From Dendrolimus kikuchii (taxonomy: Eukaryota > Arthropoda > Insecta > Lepidoptera > Lasiocampidae), in contig CM034403.1 in assembly GCA_019925095.2 (NCBI GenBank), positions 558,001-622,000 on the forward strand: a stretch of DNA of 64,000 nucleotides, read 5' to 3'. Below, piece by piece: positions 43,293 to 53,849 of the stretch. Positions within the stretch are counted from its first letter, which is position 1. Each line of letters opens with the position of its first letter. The position numbers were made by a program, and so were the translations under genes. Under the pieces are notes generated by a model. It ran no database searches and had not been told where the DNA came from. It was given only the letters and a program-made list of their open reading frames with translations.

Positions 43293-43841
43293 CGGCGGTT
43301 GTTTCTCTCCTCCAGATCACTCTGGAGGCTGAAGGACTTCCAGCTCATCGCCACCAAAATTACGCTTGCAGAGTCGCTACTTTTACCCATACTTGATTAT
43401 GCCGACACCAGCTATCTAGATTTGACTCAACACCAACATAATAAACTTGAGCGCCTCCAAAACTCTTCTAGAAGGTTCATATTTGGGTTACGCAAGTATA
43501 ACCACGTTTCTGAATTTCGTAAAAAACTCAAGTGGTTGCCAATTCGTTTTCGCCGGAATACTCACATTCTTTCATTGCTTTATAGTATTTTATTCATCCC
43601 TACTACTCCACTGTACCTTAAAGAACGCTTCGAATTTATTTCTTGCTTTCACAACTTACGCCCTTCCAGTCAACATAGACTTATTACTCCTATTCATAAT
43701 ACAACGTTCTTCAATAATTCTTTCACGGTTAAGGCTGTCCAACTTTGGAACACATTGCCTGTTGCTGGCAGACAAGCTAAATCTCTAATAACATTTAAGA
43801 ACATGGTCAGGAAATTCTATCTGCAATATAATGATATGTAA
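43287..43841 (+). pseudogene. CR1/jockey-like LINE C-terminal fragment
   Basis: An open stretch of about 184 codons: LAESLLLPILDYADTSYLD, HNKLERLQNSSRRFIFGLRK, LKWLPIRFRRNTHILSLLYS, then VKAVQLWNTLP near the end. This is the thumb and C-terminal region of a non-LTR reverse transcriptase; the endonuclease and catalytic palm are absent. The ATG-type start assigned by an open-frame scan is artificial. A diverged copy lies at 53880-54200. Clade is inferred from wording only. Confidence 0.85.
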
Positions 43842-43972
43842 TTTTATATAATTAGTAGATATTATATTGCATATAGTTATATGTTTATTATGTTTATATA
43901 GTTGCATTTTATCACCATATCTTGTATACGTATATAACTTATGTGTATATTTGTATATATAGTATAGTTATA

Positions 43973-44283
43973 TCCGTGCAGGAACGGAGAAAGAATACAA
44001 TTTCCTGCGGCCGGGCGGCCTGTCGTAAGAGGCGACAAAACAACCCACAGCCAGGTGGTAGAGCATTTGCCCGACTGGATGGCTACCACCCCTGGTCTAG
44101 AGCATGCCGCCATAACAACTTTGAGTTGTGTTCCGGCATTAGTGACCAGGTTCCAGACTCACTTAAGAGAGCAGCAGCGCATTTGTAGCACCTTTGGTGT
44201 TGCAAATGTCCATAGGCGATGTTAACCGCTTTCCATCCAGTGGGCCGTCTGCCTGTCTGCAGAACTCCTGCAATAAAAAAAAA
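43973..44283 (+). mobile_element. S300 SINE-like copy, full-length
   Basis: ATATCCGTGCAGGAACGGAG to CTCCTGCAATAAAAAA. AGTTATAT on both sides is a probable 8-bp duplication. Confidence 0.94.
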
Positions 44284-44372
44284 AGTTATATATTTATTAT
44301 TAAAATGTAAGTAATCGTACAATAATTATATGTATACCAACATCGCCACTCTTAATCAGCAATATTCTTGCC

Positions 44373-44496
44373 ACGGGTTGTCTGGAAGAGATCGCTTTTT
44401 AGCGATAAGACCGCCCTTTGTACCCAACTAGACTAATACTAGTTCGTAAGTTTTCTGTAATGCTGTACAATAAAGTGTGTTATCTATCTATCTATT
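44373..44496 (+). mobile_element. LINE 3' tail with (TCTA)n
   Basis: GGGTTGTCTGGAAGAGATCG, hairpin around GCTTTTTAGCGATAAGACC, ACAATAAAGTGTGT and (TATC)n. Confidence 0.78.
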
Positions 44497-45031
44497 TTTG
44501 CTATATTAGTATGAGGGCGTAGGGTTGTAGTAGAACTATATTTTGATGTATGGACCTCTTTTTGTGCTGTGTATGTAAATAAGGAAGTTTGTGAACAAGG
44601 CCTGGTGTCTGCTACATCTATATCACATATAAACAAACTTGTGTTTGTGTCTTAGAAAAGCTTCAAAGCGGAAGAAAACAAAACAAATCAATCCCAATAA
44701 TGCGACGGTAAGGAATAAATAGAATAAAACATATTGGGTCCGATTGGATCTGGGAAGTTGGTTCTGAAGCGACGTCTCTCCATCGCGCCTTTGTTCAGAT
44801 ACAATCAGATTCCAATCCGATACCGATCTAACACGAAACAATGAACAAAAAACATCTGCAACACTTTGTCTAGGATTTGTGTTTGTTAACGTAACTTCGG
44901 TTTGATTTGTTGTTTTAGTTGCTTTAAAAGATGTCGCCGGCGATGGCTTTGGGATGAGTTTCAACAAATCCAAAAGGAGGAGTTATGTTTTAGCAGCCTA
45001 CGTATATATACATTTATATATATTTTACGTA
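44497..45031. other. No gene or recognised repeat
   Basis: A 116-codon antisense open frame (44623-44973) has no recognisable domain. Treated as non-coding. Confidence 0.35.
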
Positions 45032-45374
45032 TACTAGTGGTCTCCCTTGGTCGAAATCCGACCGTAGTAATTTGTTGTCAAAGACTTGGCGAAATCTGTG
45101 ATTGTAGAAGTATTTCTATAATCACAGATTTCGCCAAGGTAACAATGAACTAAAGAGTATATATGCGTGTTTGTGTCAAATACATGGTAGTGTGTGTAAT
45201 GTTTTTTTTTTATTGATTTAATGTATTTTTTATGTATAATTTTAAAACAATATTAGCATTCGTCGCTTCATCTCTATATAAACTATAAGTGTGCGAAATT
45301 TCATACTCCTCTGTCCGCGCAAATTTCGTAAAAAGGGGTTCAGTGTTTGCTGTGTTTTTGCTTCACGTATTAAT
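45032..45374 (-). mobile_element. Helitron-like HL-D with new inverted duplication
   Basis: ACTAGTGGTCTCCCTTGGTC to TTGCTTCACGTATTAATAT. Unlike the other HL-D copies it has the CTTGGCGAAATCTGTGATT segment twice in opposite directions (45085-45109 and 45114-45138). LTR-W is inserted at its end. Confidence 0.8.
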
Positions 45375-45378
45375 ATAT

Positions 45379-46138
45379 TGTTACATACCGATAAAGAAAT
45401 GCGCACACCTGCCGGTCGTAAAGGGCAGTTTTATCACCTTCCCGGATTTAGGAATTCTTTTGTTTACTTTGTGTTTAGAATTTGTAATTAAGAAAAACAT
45501 GCTGTTGTTTTTCTACTTGTTTTATGGCCGTCATTAGTGTCGAACTAATCCTTATTGTTATTGTTCTCAACTTTGTTGGCCGTTCGAAGGTGTGCAAATT
45601 ACATTTTCTTGTAAAAACCCAGCCCACGAGCTTCCATTGTGTATTGTACAGTTTACTATAAAACAATGCCCTAACAGAGGGGTGGGGCAGTCGAGCGAGG
45701 ATTACGATACGAGTAAGACGTACATTCGACAAGCGATGTAGTGACGGACTTTGCACGTGTTATTAAATCGTGCAGTTTGTACTAGTATTTTTTTATTGCA
45801 GGAGATCAGCAGACAGACAGACGGCCCACTTGATGGAAAGCGGTTACCATCGCCTATGAATATTTGCAACACCAAAGTTGCTACAAATGCGCTGCTGCTC
45901 TCTTAAGGGAGTCTGGAACTTGGTCACTAATGACGGAACACAACTCAATCAAGGTTGTTATGGCGACATACTTTAGACCAGGGGTGGTAGCCATCCAGTC
46001 GGGCAAATGCCTTACCACCTGGCAAGAGCCTAGTAGTGTCTAGTTATATTTGTACCTATGTTATACGTGTTTGTATAGTTCTAATAAATTCTATAGTAAT
46101 TCCAACGGAATTTAACTTCGAGTCCCACACTCGTAACA
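45379..46138 (+). mobile_element. LTR-W solo LTR split by S300
   Basis: TGTTACATACCGATA to CACTCGTAACA, flanked by ATAT at 45375-45378 and 46139-46142. S300 at 45786-46023. Confidence 0.93.
45786..46023 (-). mobile_element. S300 SINE-like copy nested in LTR-W, short form
   Basis: TTTTATTGCAGGAGATCAGC to CCTTACCACCTGGC. CTAGTA on both sides is the probable duplication, judged against the intact LTR (TGTACTAGTAGTGTCTAG). Confidence 0.93.
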
Positions 46139-46255
46139 ATATAGATAAGCAATGCTTGATTCGCTCAGTGTGTGCCGCTTTTGCACAGATTTCGCACCGC
46201 TTGCTGCTATTAAAATTTGTAGATAAAACATCGACTGATTCAATTAAATTATCAA

Positions 46256-46690
46256 TGAAACTACGTTTTATCGGTTTTAAGCGCGGTAATTTTATTTGAT
46301 TTCGGTTTTTCTGACGTTTCCGAGCCGAGATCACGGAAGACGAAGATGTCAAGTGTCAACTTGTTAATTTTAATTATTTAGTTTTAATTTTGTTTATGGT
46401 TATTATTTACTCTATGGGAGCTTAATCTAATTTACTACCGCTTCGCAACATGTCATGGCTTGAAGAGAAGAAGCGGCGCAAGAAACTCTTCAGCAAACAT
46501 GCCTAGCTATAATAATTTTATATAATATAAATAAAAGTAATTATCAGTCAAGTTGGTTTGTGTTCCGTTGTACGCAGAAAGAGCTCACAGTGTCTTGAGG
46601 TCTGGCAGCTGGTTTTGAACGTTCTAGGAAAGTCGGTAAAACCAAAATCAAATGAAATTACCGCGCTTGAAACCGTTTAAACGTAGTTTT
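46256..46690. mobile_element. TIR-430 with intact terminal inverted repeats
   Basis: Left repeat 46259-46302 (AAACTACGTTTTATCGGTTT...) and right repeat 46646-46690 are inverted copies of about 44 bp, both with TACCGCGCTT or its reverse. Flanked by TTAAATTATCAA at 46244-46255 and 46689-46700, of which AAATTATCAA (10 bp) lies wholly outside. No transposase. Confidence 0.82.
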
Positions 46691-46700
46691 AAATTATCAA

Positions 46701-47092
46701 CGTTTTACAAATATGAAATACTGTACGTGGAATAAAAATAGAACCCGTACGCTGCAAGAGATGACTCGCACGTTGTTGACAGCATAATCGTATCGAGCAA
46801 AGTAATCGAATGCCCCGATTGACGAATAATCGGCATCCCTTTGTGGCGTCGGCAACTCGTTAGGGGCGGCTTTTCTTCCCTTTCGAGCCAAATCTCTTCC
46901 GGGTTGTGCTCCCACTATCCGTGTTTGATTGACATAAAGCCCCGATATAATGATCCGCGTCTCTTCTACCGGCGTTTCAAAGGGTCGGCTTCTTTCGGCT
47001 TTAGACGAAAGAATTGCTTGTAATTTGTAAACTATTAACAATAAGGCATAATAGGAACGTTTAGAAGTATTATATATCTTATACTAATATAT
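46701..47092. other. No repeat recognised; open but unassigned
   Basis: GC-richer and apparently single-copy (46740-47030). Antisense and sense frames of 114 and 60 codons overlap. I see no domain, so no gene is called, though this is one of the few spots where a host exon could hide. Confidence 0.35.
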
Positions 47093-47384
47093 TATCCGTG
47101 CAGGAACGGAGAAAGAATACAATTCTTAAGAGGCGACTTAACAACCCACAGCCAGGTGGTAGGGCATTTGTCCGACTGGATGGCTACCACCCCTGGTCTA
47201 AAGTATGTCGCCATAACAACATTGAGTTGTGTTCCGGCATTAGTAACCACGATCCAGTCTCCCTTAAGAGAGCAGCAGCGCATTTGTAGCAACTTTGGTG
47301 TTGCAAATGCCCATAGGCGATGGTAACCGCTTTCCATCAAGTGGGCCGTCTGCCTGTCTGCTGATCTCCTGCAATAAAAAAAAT
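47093..47384 (+). mobile_element. S300 SINE-like copy
   Basis: TATCCGTGCAGGAACGGAGA to CTCCTGCAATAAAAAAAA. A deletion removes the CCTGCGGCCGGGCGGCC segment near 47124. Confidence 0.93.
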
Positions 47385-47609
47385 ATATAAAGATGAGCAG
47401 TTTGTTTGTTTGAACGCGCTAATCTCAGGAACTACTGGTCTGATTTGAATTTTTTTTTCAATTTTAGATAGCCCATTTATCGAGGAAGGCTATAGGTTAT
47501 ATATCATCACGCTAAGACCAATAGGAGCGCATCACCAATGAAGAATGTTTCAAAATCGGGGGGTCTTGAAAACAAATTCCACGCGGACGACGTCGCGGGC
47601 ACAGCTAGT
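47385..47609 (+). mobile_element. Helitron-like HL-A, tandem left
   Basis: ATATATAAAGATGAGCAGTT to GTCGCGGGCACAGCTAGT, joined directly to the next copy. Confidence 0.78.
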
Positions 47610-48019
47610 ACTAATATATAAAGCTGAAGAGTTTGTTTGTTTGAACGCGGTAATCTCAGGAACTACTCCACCATATTCTACTACTCCATATTCAAGACGA
47701 ATTCAATACCTTTCTAGAACTTTTTGAATTATTCGATTCGGACGTTTCAATCAAAAGATGTCGCGATATTTAAAATGTAAGTATTAGTGTTGTAGCCAAA
47801 TATACTAATATTGTTTGATTGAACGCGCTAATCTCAGGAACTACTGATCTGATTTGAAAAGTTCTTTCTGTGTTGGATAGCCCATTTATCGAGGAAGGCT
47901 ATAGGTTATATATCATCACGCTAAGACCAATAGGAGCGCATCACCAATGAAGAATGTTTCAAAATCGGGGGGGTCTTGAAAACAAATTCCACGCGAACGA
48001 TGTCGCGGGCACAGCTAGT
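47610..48019 (+). mobile_element. Helitron-like HL-A, tandem right, internally deleted long form
   Basis: ACTAATATATAAAGCTGAAG, a shortened long-form middle (CCATATTCAAGACGAATTCA), second module and GGGCACAGCTAGT end. Confidence 0.78.
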
Positions 48020-48412
48020 GATAAATAAAGGACATAATTCCTATATTAAATACAGACAATTTGATAGTCTTAATTTAACTGAAGTAGTCAAAAGTCGTTA
48101 GCTTCCAGACGGCTGTCTATTAGCCTACTTTCTCTAATCCAGTTTTATGATGTGACATTTAGGTCTGGCCTAAATAGTCGAAATGGATCTGACAGCTCTC
48201 AATATAGCCCCATTGTGCGTCTAATGACAACTCAAATGGGGAGTCTGGTGAATGAATCACCCCGATACCTTCAGGGGATAAATCTAGACCACAATTGCTA
48301 CTGACAAACCTTGTTAAGTATATGGGTCAAAGATAAAAAGTTTTACTTGTCGACAGGAGACTACAAATGTTAGAACAATATGTTAAAAAGTTGTTTAATT
48401 TTTACATCTTGT
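48020..48412. other. No gene or recognised repeat
   Basis: Apparently single-copy. Nothing recognisable. Confidence 0.35.
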
Positions 48413-48660
48413 CTTATACCAATATATAAAGCTGAAGACTTTGTTTGAACGCGCTAATTTCAGGAACTACTGGTTTGATTTGAAAAATTCTTTCAGTGTT
48501 AGATAGCCCATTTATCGAGGAAGGCTATAGGCTATATATCATCACGATAAGACCAATAGGACGCGGAGCACCAATCAATAATGTTTCAAAATCGGGGGGT
48601 TTTGTAACTTACTTTTTTTTAAACTATTCCACGCGGACGGAGTCGCGAGCAGAAGCTAGT
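48413..48660 (+). mobile_element. Helitron-like HL-A copy
   Basis: CTTATACCAATATATAAAGC to GGAGTCGCGAGCAGAAGCTAGT. Confidence 0.78.
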
Positions 48661-48907
48661 ATTAGTATAGGTTTAAAATTAATTTCGACTTAGTAATTAT
48701 ACATTAAGTATACCTCTGTGAGGGTGGCCAGTCTGCTCTAATTACGGCAGCCAGTCGCCGTCAAAGGCGCTATTGTATGCGACACGGCTCGCAACTCACT
48801 TTATGTACTCTCCTAATTGTTACTTTAATCATTTAACGCTTATAGTTGAGGAAGTAATTAGAAAAGTCGTTCTACCGTATATTTTTGTTATAGTGATTTA
48901 GTCATAA

Positions 48908-49285
48908 TGTTACGAGTGCGGGACTCTAAATGAAATGCCGTTGGAAGTACTATAGAATTTATTAGAACTATACAAACACGTATGACACAGGTACAAATAT
49001 AACTGGACGCAACAAACTGCACGATTCAATAACACGCGCAAAGTCCGTCACTATATAGCTCATCGAATGTACACGTCTTGATCGTATCGTAATCGTCGCT
49101 TGACTGCCCCCCCCCCCCCCCGTTCGCGCATACTTTCATACTAAACTGTACAATACAGCAATAGAGCGCGTGGACTAAAGTTTCCGAGAAATCGTAATCC
49201 GCACACCTGCGGCAATAAACATGTACAATATTATATTATAATACAATAGGCTATTGTCTAATTGCAAATTTTAAACACAAAGTCT
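48908..49285 (-). mobile_element. LTR-W partial LTR, cut by S300
   Basis: TGTTACGAGTGCGGGACT onward in antisense. A run of 15 C at about 49107-49121 replaces a purine-rich spot of other copies. The remaining start of the LTR is missing beyond the S300 copy. Confidence 0.82.
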
Positions 49286-49602
49286 TTTTTTTATTTTTTA
49301 TTGCAGGAGTTCAGCAGACAGGCAGACGGCCCACTTGATGGAAAGGGGTTACCATCGCTTATGGACATTTGCAACACCAAAGGTGCTACAAATGCGCTGC
49401 TGCTCTCTTAAGGGGGACTGGAACCTGGTCACTAATGCCGGAACACAACACAAGGTTGTTATGGCGGCATACTATAGACCAGGGGTGGACGCCATCCAGC
49501 CAAGCAAATATCCTGCCACCTGGCTGTGGGTTGTTTAGTTGCCTCTTACGACAGGCCGCCAGGCCGTAGGAAATGGTATTCTTTCTCCGTTCCTGCACGG
49601 AT
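49286..49602 (-). mobile_element. S300 SINE-like copy, full-length
   Basis: TTTTATTGCAGGAGTTCAGC to CCGTTCCTGCACGGATAG. Confidence 0.93.
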
Positions 49603-49653
49603 AGATAGGGCATATATAAAAGATCACGAAGGTATAATTGTATATACACAATA

Positions 49654-49890
49654 AGTCGTGGTAGCGTAATGGCTAGCGCACGCGTCCCGAACTCAAAGGC
49701 CGCGGGTTCGATCCTGGCCGGAATGCATGCACCACTTAGTAAGTTTTCTGATCTTATGTGCATATTGTTACAATTACAACGTTCTAACAACGGTGAAGGA
49801 AAACATCGTGATACAATCTGCACATCGAGATAACCGATGTGTCAAACCTACCAAGCCGCCTTGGACAAGCGTGGCGGGTATACTGTACTG
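49654..49890 (+). mobile_element. SINE-B, tRNA-headed SINE
   Basis: GTCGTGGTAGCGTAATGGCT head, B box GGTTCGATCCTGG, body GGTGAAGGAAAACATCGTGA, end GGCGGGTATACTGTAC. Confidence 0.87.
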
Positions 49891-49891
49891 A

Positions 49892-50224
49892 TATCTTATA
49901 TATATAAAAGAAAGTCGTGTTAGTTACACTATTTATAACTCAAGAACGGCTGTACCGATTTGGCAGAAAATTGGCAGGGACGTAGCTTAGAACCAGGAGA
50001 CGGACATAGGATACTTTTTATCCCGTTGGAACCGGTAGGTGGAGTTGAGATCGGGTTCTAGAATGCTCCTAATCACCTGGACCGATTTTGGTGATTTTGT
50101 TTTTGTGTGTTTGAGTGGGTTCCCGGATGGTTTAGATTCGCAATTAGAACCGGTAGGTGGCGCTGGGATCGGGTCTTAGATTTTTATTTTTCAGAGCAGG
50201 TCAGCGTCTGCCGCGGCCTTTAGT
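49892..50224 (+). mobile_element. Helitron-like HL-C copy
   Basis: TATAAAAGAAAGTCGTGTTA to GTCTGCCGCGGCCTTTAGT; end altered from CGCTAGT. Confidence 0.75.
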
Positions 50225-50579
50225 ATTATTATATATCGATAATAGTAACTAAGTAAAGATTTGTTGCTAAGGAGTTTGTTCAGCCGCTTCTTTTAGCCTA
50301 ACTTTTTACGCACATGACTATGAAATCTTAAAAAACTAATAACAAAACCTAAAATAATCTTATTACGAAGATCGTCTTATATTAACAATGAATTTAATAT
50401 TACGAAAAGGAGTAGAATCTGGTAATATTAGGCTGTCCCTTGCGGTTACAGCCCTTGGGCTTATCCGCATACCCCACTTATAACATGCGATTCTTTTAAG
50501 TAGTTATGGTTCATATAATACTAAAGGTTATGTAAGTTAAAGTGTATTTCATTTTACTCATTTTGTTTTTGTTTCATTT
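50225..50579. other. No gene or recognised repeat
   Basis: AT-rich. Nothing recognisable. Confidence 0.35.
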
Positions 50580-50690
50580 ACTATGCGATTCAAATGAGAA
50601 TGGGATCGACTTTGCGCCATATTGTGCCGTCATAGCTGTCAATTATGACTTTAAATAATTTAATATTATATTAACACATTTTACTACTAA
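50580..50690 (+). repeat. Dispersed repeat, partner of 6295-6425
   Basis: GGATCGACTTTGCGCCATAT and GTCATAGCTGTCAATTATGA, inverted relative to the 6.3-kb copy. Confidence 0.55.
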
Positions 50691-50700
50691 TTTGGTAATG

Positions 50701-51520
50701 AAAGTAGAGTAAACGCGGTCGAGATGCGAGCACTGCGCAAAATCTGCGGAGTGACGTTCGCGGACCGCGTTCCTAATACCGAAGTAAGAAAGAGGTCTGA
50801 AAGAGAGTGTCGGGGTGAAGGTAAGGAAAGGAATGTTCCGGTGGTTCGGGCATGTGGAAAGAATGCATCCATGGTCGGGAGCACCACCGGATGGAACGCC
50901 GTCTCTTCCTTCTGCGAGCGCGTTATGCTTGCGAAGGAGGACGCGTCGGCGCCGGAGGGCCAGCCAGGACCTTCAGCCACCGTAAGCTGCCTCCTGGGGT
51001 ATAGAGGTTCTCACTCATCTGCACATGCCGTCGAGATGGGGGCGCGGCGTGTTCCGCGCGCGCTCACCTCTCCTCCCGTGGGGCGAGTTACAGACCGCTC
51101 CACGCCTTGAGAGCTTGAAGATGCTGGGGGACAAAAGTAGTCCCCCGGCAGTGGAAGTAGCATCGGGACGCTCACACCTGCCAGGGCTGCGGAGAGGCTA
51201 GGCCATATACCCGTAGCCCTGGCATAAGGCGAAGGACGGAACACCCAGGGGTTTTATTGGGTATCCCTAACCGGGGAGTGGCAATATCATGGCACCAGTT
51301 TGGACTGGGCATGCTAGTGCCACCCCCGACCTGGCGAATCCCACACTAGGTCGCGAATTATCCCCCCAAGGTTCTGCCCTTGTCGCGGCTTAGTCCTCAA
51401 ACGGATTTCCCCAGGTTAAAAAAAAAAAAAATGTGGAAAGAATGCATGATGAATGCGGAAGACGCGGGAGGCCACGACACACCTTCCATGATCAAATTGA
51501 TCGTGTACTAGCAGAAGGTG
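50701..51520 (+). pseudogene. RTE-W fragment interrupted by a 562-bp retroposon
   Basis: RTE-W codons MRALRKICGVTFADRVPNTE to the HVER region (to 50868), then resumption at 51448-51520 (GRPRHTF and QIDRVLAEG region). It carries an 11-bp deletion in the RVGLKES area and a deletion after ATGCATGATGAA. No RTE-W tail remains. Confidence 0.9.
50869..51430 (+). mobile_element. Nested poly(A) retroposon with 17-bp target duplication
   Basis: Flanked by ATGTGGAAAGAATGCAT at 50852-50868 and 51431-51447. Ends in (A)13. A short open stretch at its 5' end reads TGWNAVSSFCERVMLAKEDA, which resembles the C-terminal W.AV..F.E.VM..KE tail of some non-LTR reverse transcriptase frames. A GC-rich 3' UTR of about 450 bp follows. 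Probably the 5'-truncated end of a LINE unrelated to RTE-W (R1- or jockey-like is a guess). Confidence 0.85.
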
Positions 51521-51674
51521 TTTTTTATCCTAAATAAAATCTTCTTTCTTTATTCGTCTTCCCAAAATCAAAAGATATATTTCGATAATATTATCTATGA
51601 ATAGTGGAGACTCCGTTGTCCGGATTCGGAACTATGCGGCTTGGGTCTCATGTTTTGATTAAGATTGCAATATG

Positions 51675-51896
51675 TACGGCTTCTGTGGTTGAGCGGGCTA
51701 AGCCTTTGTCGGCCGATAGTATTACAACGCAGATGCTCCGTCTTCGATTCCTGGCATGGTCAATTTCGTAAACGAACTTTCCGTTGTTTACTATGGTCTG
51801 GGTTAGCCCTAGAATGGTCTGTTGTCTATCACCCGTAACACAGGCGCAACTTGCTTAACATGGGCATATACGATGTTTATGTTTGTTTGCTGATTA
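51675..51896 (+). mobile_element. SINE-A, diverged
   Basis: ACGGCTTCTGTGGTTGAGCG to GTTTGCTGATTATCTTATA. The B box is decayed to GTCTTCGATTCC. Confidence 0.82.
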
Positions 51897-52229
51897 TCTT
51901 ATATATATATAAAAGAAAGTCGTGTTAGTTACACTATTTATAACTCAAGTACGTCTGTACCGATTTGACTGAAAATTGGTGGGGAGGTAGCTTAGGACCA
52001 GGAGACGGATATGGGATACTTTTTATCCCGTTGAAACCGGTAGGTGGCGCTGAGATCGGGTTCTAGAATCCTCCTAATCAGCTGGAGCGATTTTGGTGAT
52101 TTTGTTTTTGTGTGTTTGAGTGGGTCCCCGGATGGTTTGAATCCACAATTGGAACCGGTAGGTGGCGCTGGGATCGGGTCCTAGATTTTATTTCTTCAGA
52201 GCAGGACAACGTCTGCCGGGGCCGCTAGT
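51897..52229 (+). mobile_element. Helitron-like HL-C copy
   Basis: TATAAAAGAAAGTCGTGTTA to GTCTGCCGGGGCCGCTAGT; two modules. Directly followed by HL-D. Confidence 0.8.
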
Positions 52230-52235
52230 TATCTA

Positions 52236-52556
52236 TATATACGTGAAGCAAAAACACAGCAAAAACTTTGTTACGAAAATTGCGCGGACGGAGTATGAAA
52301 TTTCGCACATTTATAGTTTATACAGAAACGGAGTGCAGAATGCTAATATATTTTTTTAATTATGCATAAAAAATACATTAAATCAATAAAAAAAACATTA
52401 CACACACTACCATGTATTTGACACACACACGCATATATACTCCTGTTTATTGTTCAAGTCAAATTAACAGTGTAGCCTTGGCGAAATCTGTGATTATAGA
52501 AGTATAGTCTTTGACAACAAATGGTTATGGTCGAATTTTGACCACGGGCGATAAAT
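52236..52556 (+). mobile_element. Helitron-like HL-D copy
   Basis: ATATACGTGAAGCAAAAACA to TTTTGACCACGGGCGATAA. The terminal CTAGT is lost. Confidence 0.68.
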
Positions 52557-52629
52557 ACGTATACGTGGTCGAGGTAAGTTTTCTTTTTAGGGTTAATAAT
52601 AAGTACAAAGATCGCTTTTTTCATATATT

Positions 52630-53304
52630 ATTCTTCATTGATTTATTTATTTAATTTGTTTGGGAAACATACAATAATTAATATTCTTAAATATAAAACA
52701 CAAAATTAATACATATATCAATCAAGTCTACCACTAAAAAATAATTAATATAATAAAAATAAAAATGACTAAACAGATATACAAAAGTGGATGGATGCAG
52801 AAGTCGTGGAAGGCCACGACACACCTTCCATGATCAAATTGATCGTGTACTAGCGGAGGGTGATGTCAGGAGCCTTAAGAACAGACGAGTGTGCATGACA
52901 AGATTTATGAATGTCAAAGAAGCAAGTGAGGTGTGTAAGAATGAACCTAAATGGCGCTCTGTTGTTCGTGCCTATCCCGCAAGGGAACTGGCGTGAAGTT
53001 ATGTATGTATGTATGTAAAAATAAAAATCGGCTCAAATAGTTAATTACAAAAAAATAAATATACAATTATACATTAGGTCAATATTGAATAAAATTGAAA
53101 AAAAAATGTCACAATAATTACTAACAAAATAGAGATTAAAAAAAAGTTTATGTCATTATTCTAAAAGTCATTGGATCATTCTAAATTACAACATTTTTTA
53201 ATTTGGGTCTTAAATTGATATAAGTTACCTATGAAAGGATCAATACTAGTAAATAGTGCATTGTATTGCTGACAAGTCCGGTATAAAAACGTGTTTTTAG
53301 TATA
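52630..53304 (-). pseudogene. LINE C-terminal fragment and tail, split by RTE-W
   Basis: On the minus strand the right part (53304 to 53030) starts with TFLYRTCQQYNALFTS-like codons, the W/F..LP region near the end of a non-LTR reverse transcriptase, then decays into AT-rich UTR ending TTCCCAAACAAATT and (AAATAAAT). The 3' tail matches 28250-28320. RTE-W is inserted at 52767-53016. Confidence 0.6.
52767..53016 (+). mobile_element. RTE-W 3' fragment with 12-bp target duplication
   Basis: TKQIY codons to YPARELA and tail. Flanked by AAAAATAAAAAT at 52755-52766 and 53017-53028. A small deletion removes part of YNAKVDG. Confidence 0.92.
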
Positions 53305-53326
53305 GTTAGTTTTTATATTTTATATA

Positions 53327-53404
53327 AGCCTAAATGGCACTCTGTTGTTCGTGCCTACCCCGCAAGGGAACTGGCGTGAAGTTATGTATGTATGTATGTA
53401 TATA
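53327..53404 (+). mobile_element. RTE-W tail, shortest copy
   Basis: Last about 23 codons and tail. Preceded at 53305-53326 by TTAGTTTTTATATTTTATAT, which recurs at 53432-53451. Confidence 0.88.
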
Positions 53405-53451
53405 TGTTGTTATTATGTTATATATTATGTATTAGTTTTTATATTTTATAT

Positions 53452-53849
53452 GCGAGCACTGCGCAAAATCTGCGGAGTGACGCTCGCGGACCGCGTTCGT
53501 AATACCGAAGTAAGAAAGATAGTTGGTCTTAAAGAGAGCGTCGGGGTGAAGGTAAGGAAAGGAATGCTCCGGTGCTTCGGGCACGTGGAAAGAATGACTA
53601 AACAGATATACAATGCAAAAGTGGATGGATGCAGAAGTCGTGGAAGGCCACGACACACCTTCCATGATCAAATTGACCGTGTACTAGCAGAAGGTGATGT
53701 CAGGAGCCTTAAGAACAGACGAGCTTGCATGACAAGAGTTATGAATGTCAAAGAGGCAAGTGAGGTGTGTAAGAATAAGCCTAAATGGCACTCTGTTGTT
53801 CGTGCCTACCCCGCAAGGGAATTGGCGTGAAGTTATGTATGTATGTATG
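53452..53849 (+). pseudogene. RTE-W C-terminal fragment between target duplications
   Basis: Open from MRALRKICGVTLADRVRN to YPARELA with a 12-bp in-frame deletion after HVERM and a W-to-C change in the LRWFG motif (LRCFG). Flanked by TTAGTTTTTATATTTTATAT at 53432-53451 and 53850-53869. Confidence 0.93.

Noticed and set aside
44623..44973. 116-codon antisense open frame as a host gene
   Set aside because: No recognisable domain, no related copy and no clear start or splice context. Left as unassigned.
46697..47041. Host exon in the GC-richer single-copy patch
   Set aside because: Frames overlap on both strands and I recognise nothing. Possible but not supported.
49107..49121. Run of 15 C as a functional element
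   Set aside because: Homopolymer inside a degraded LTR-W; most likely slippage or a sequencing weak spot.
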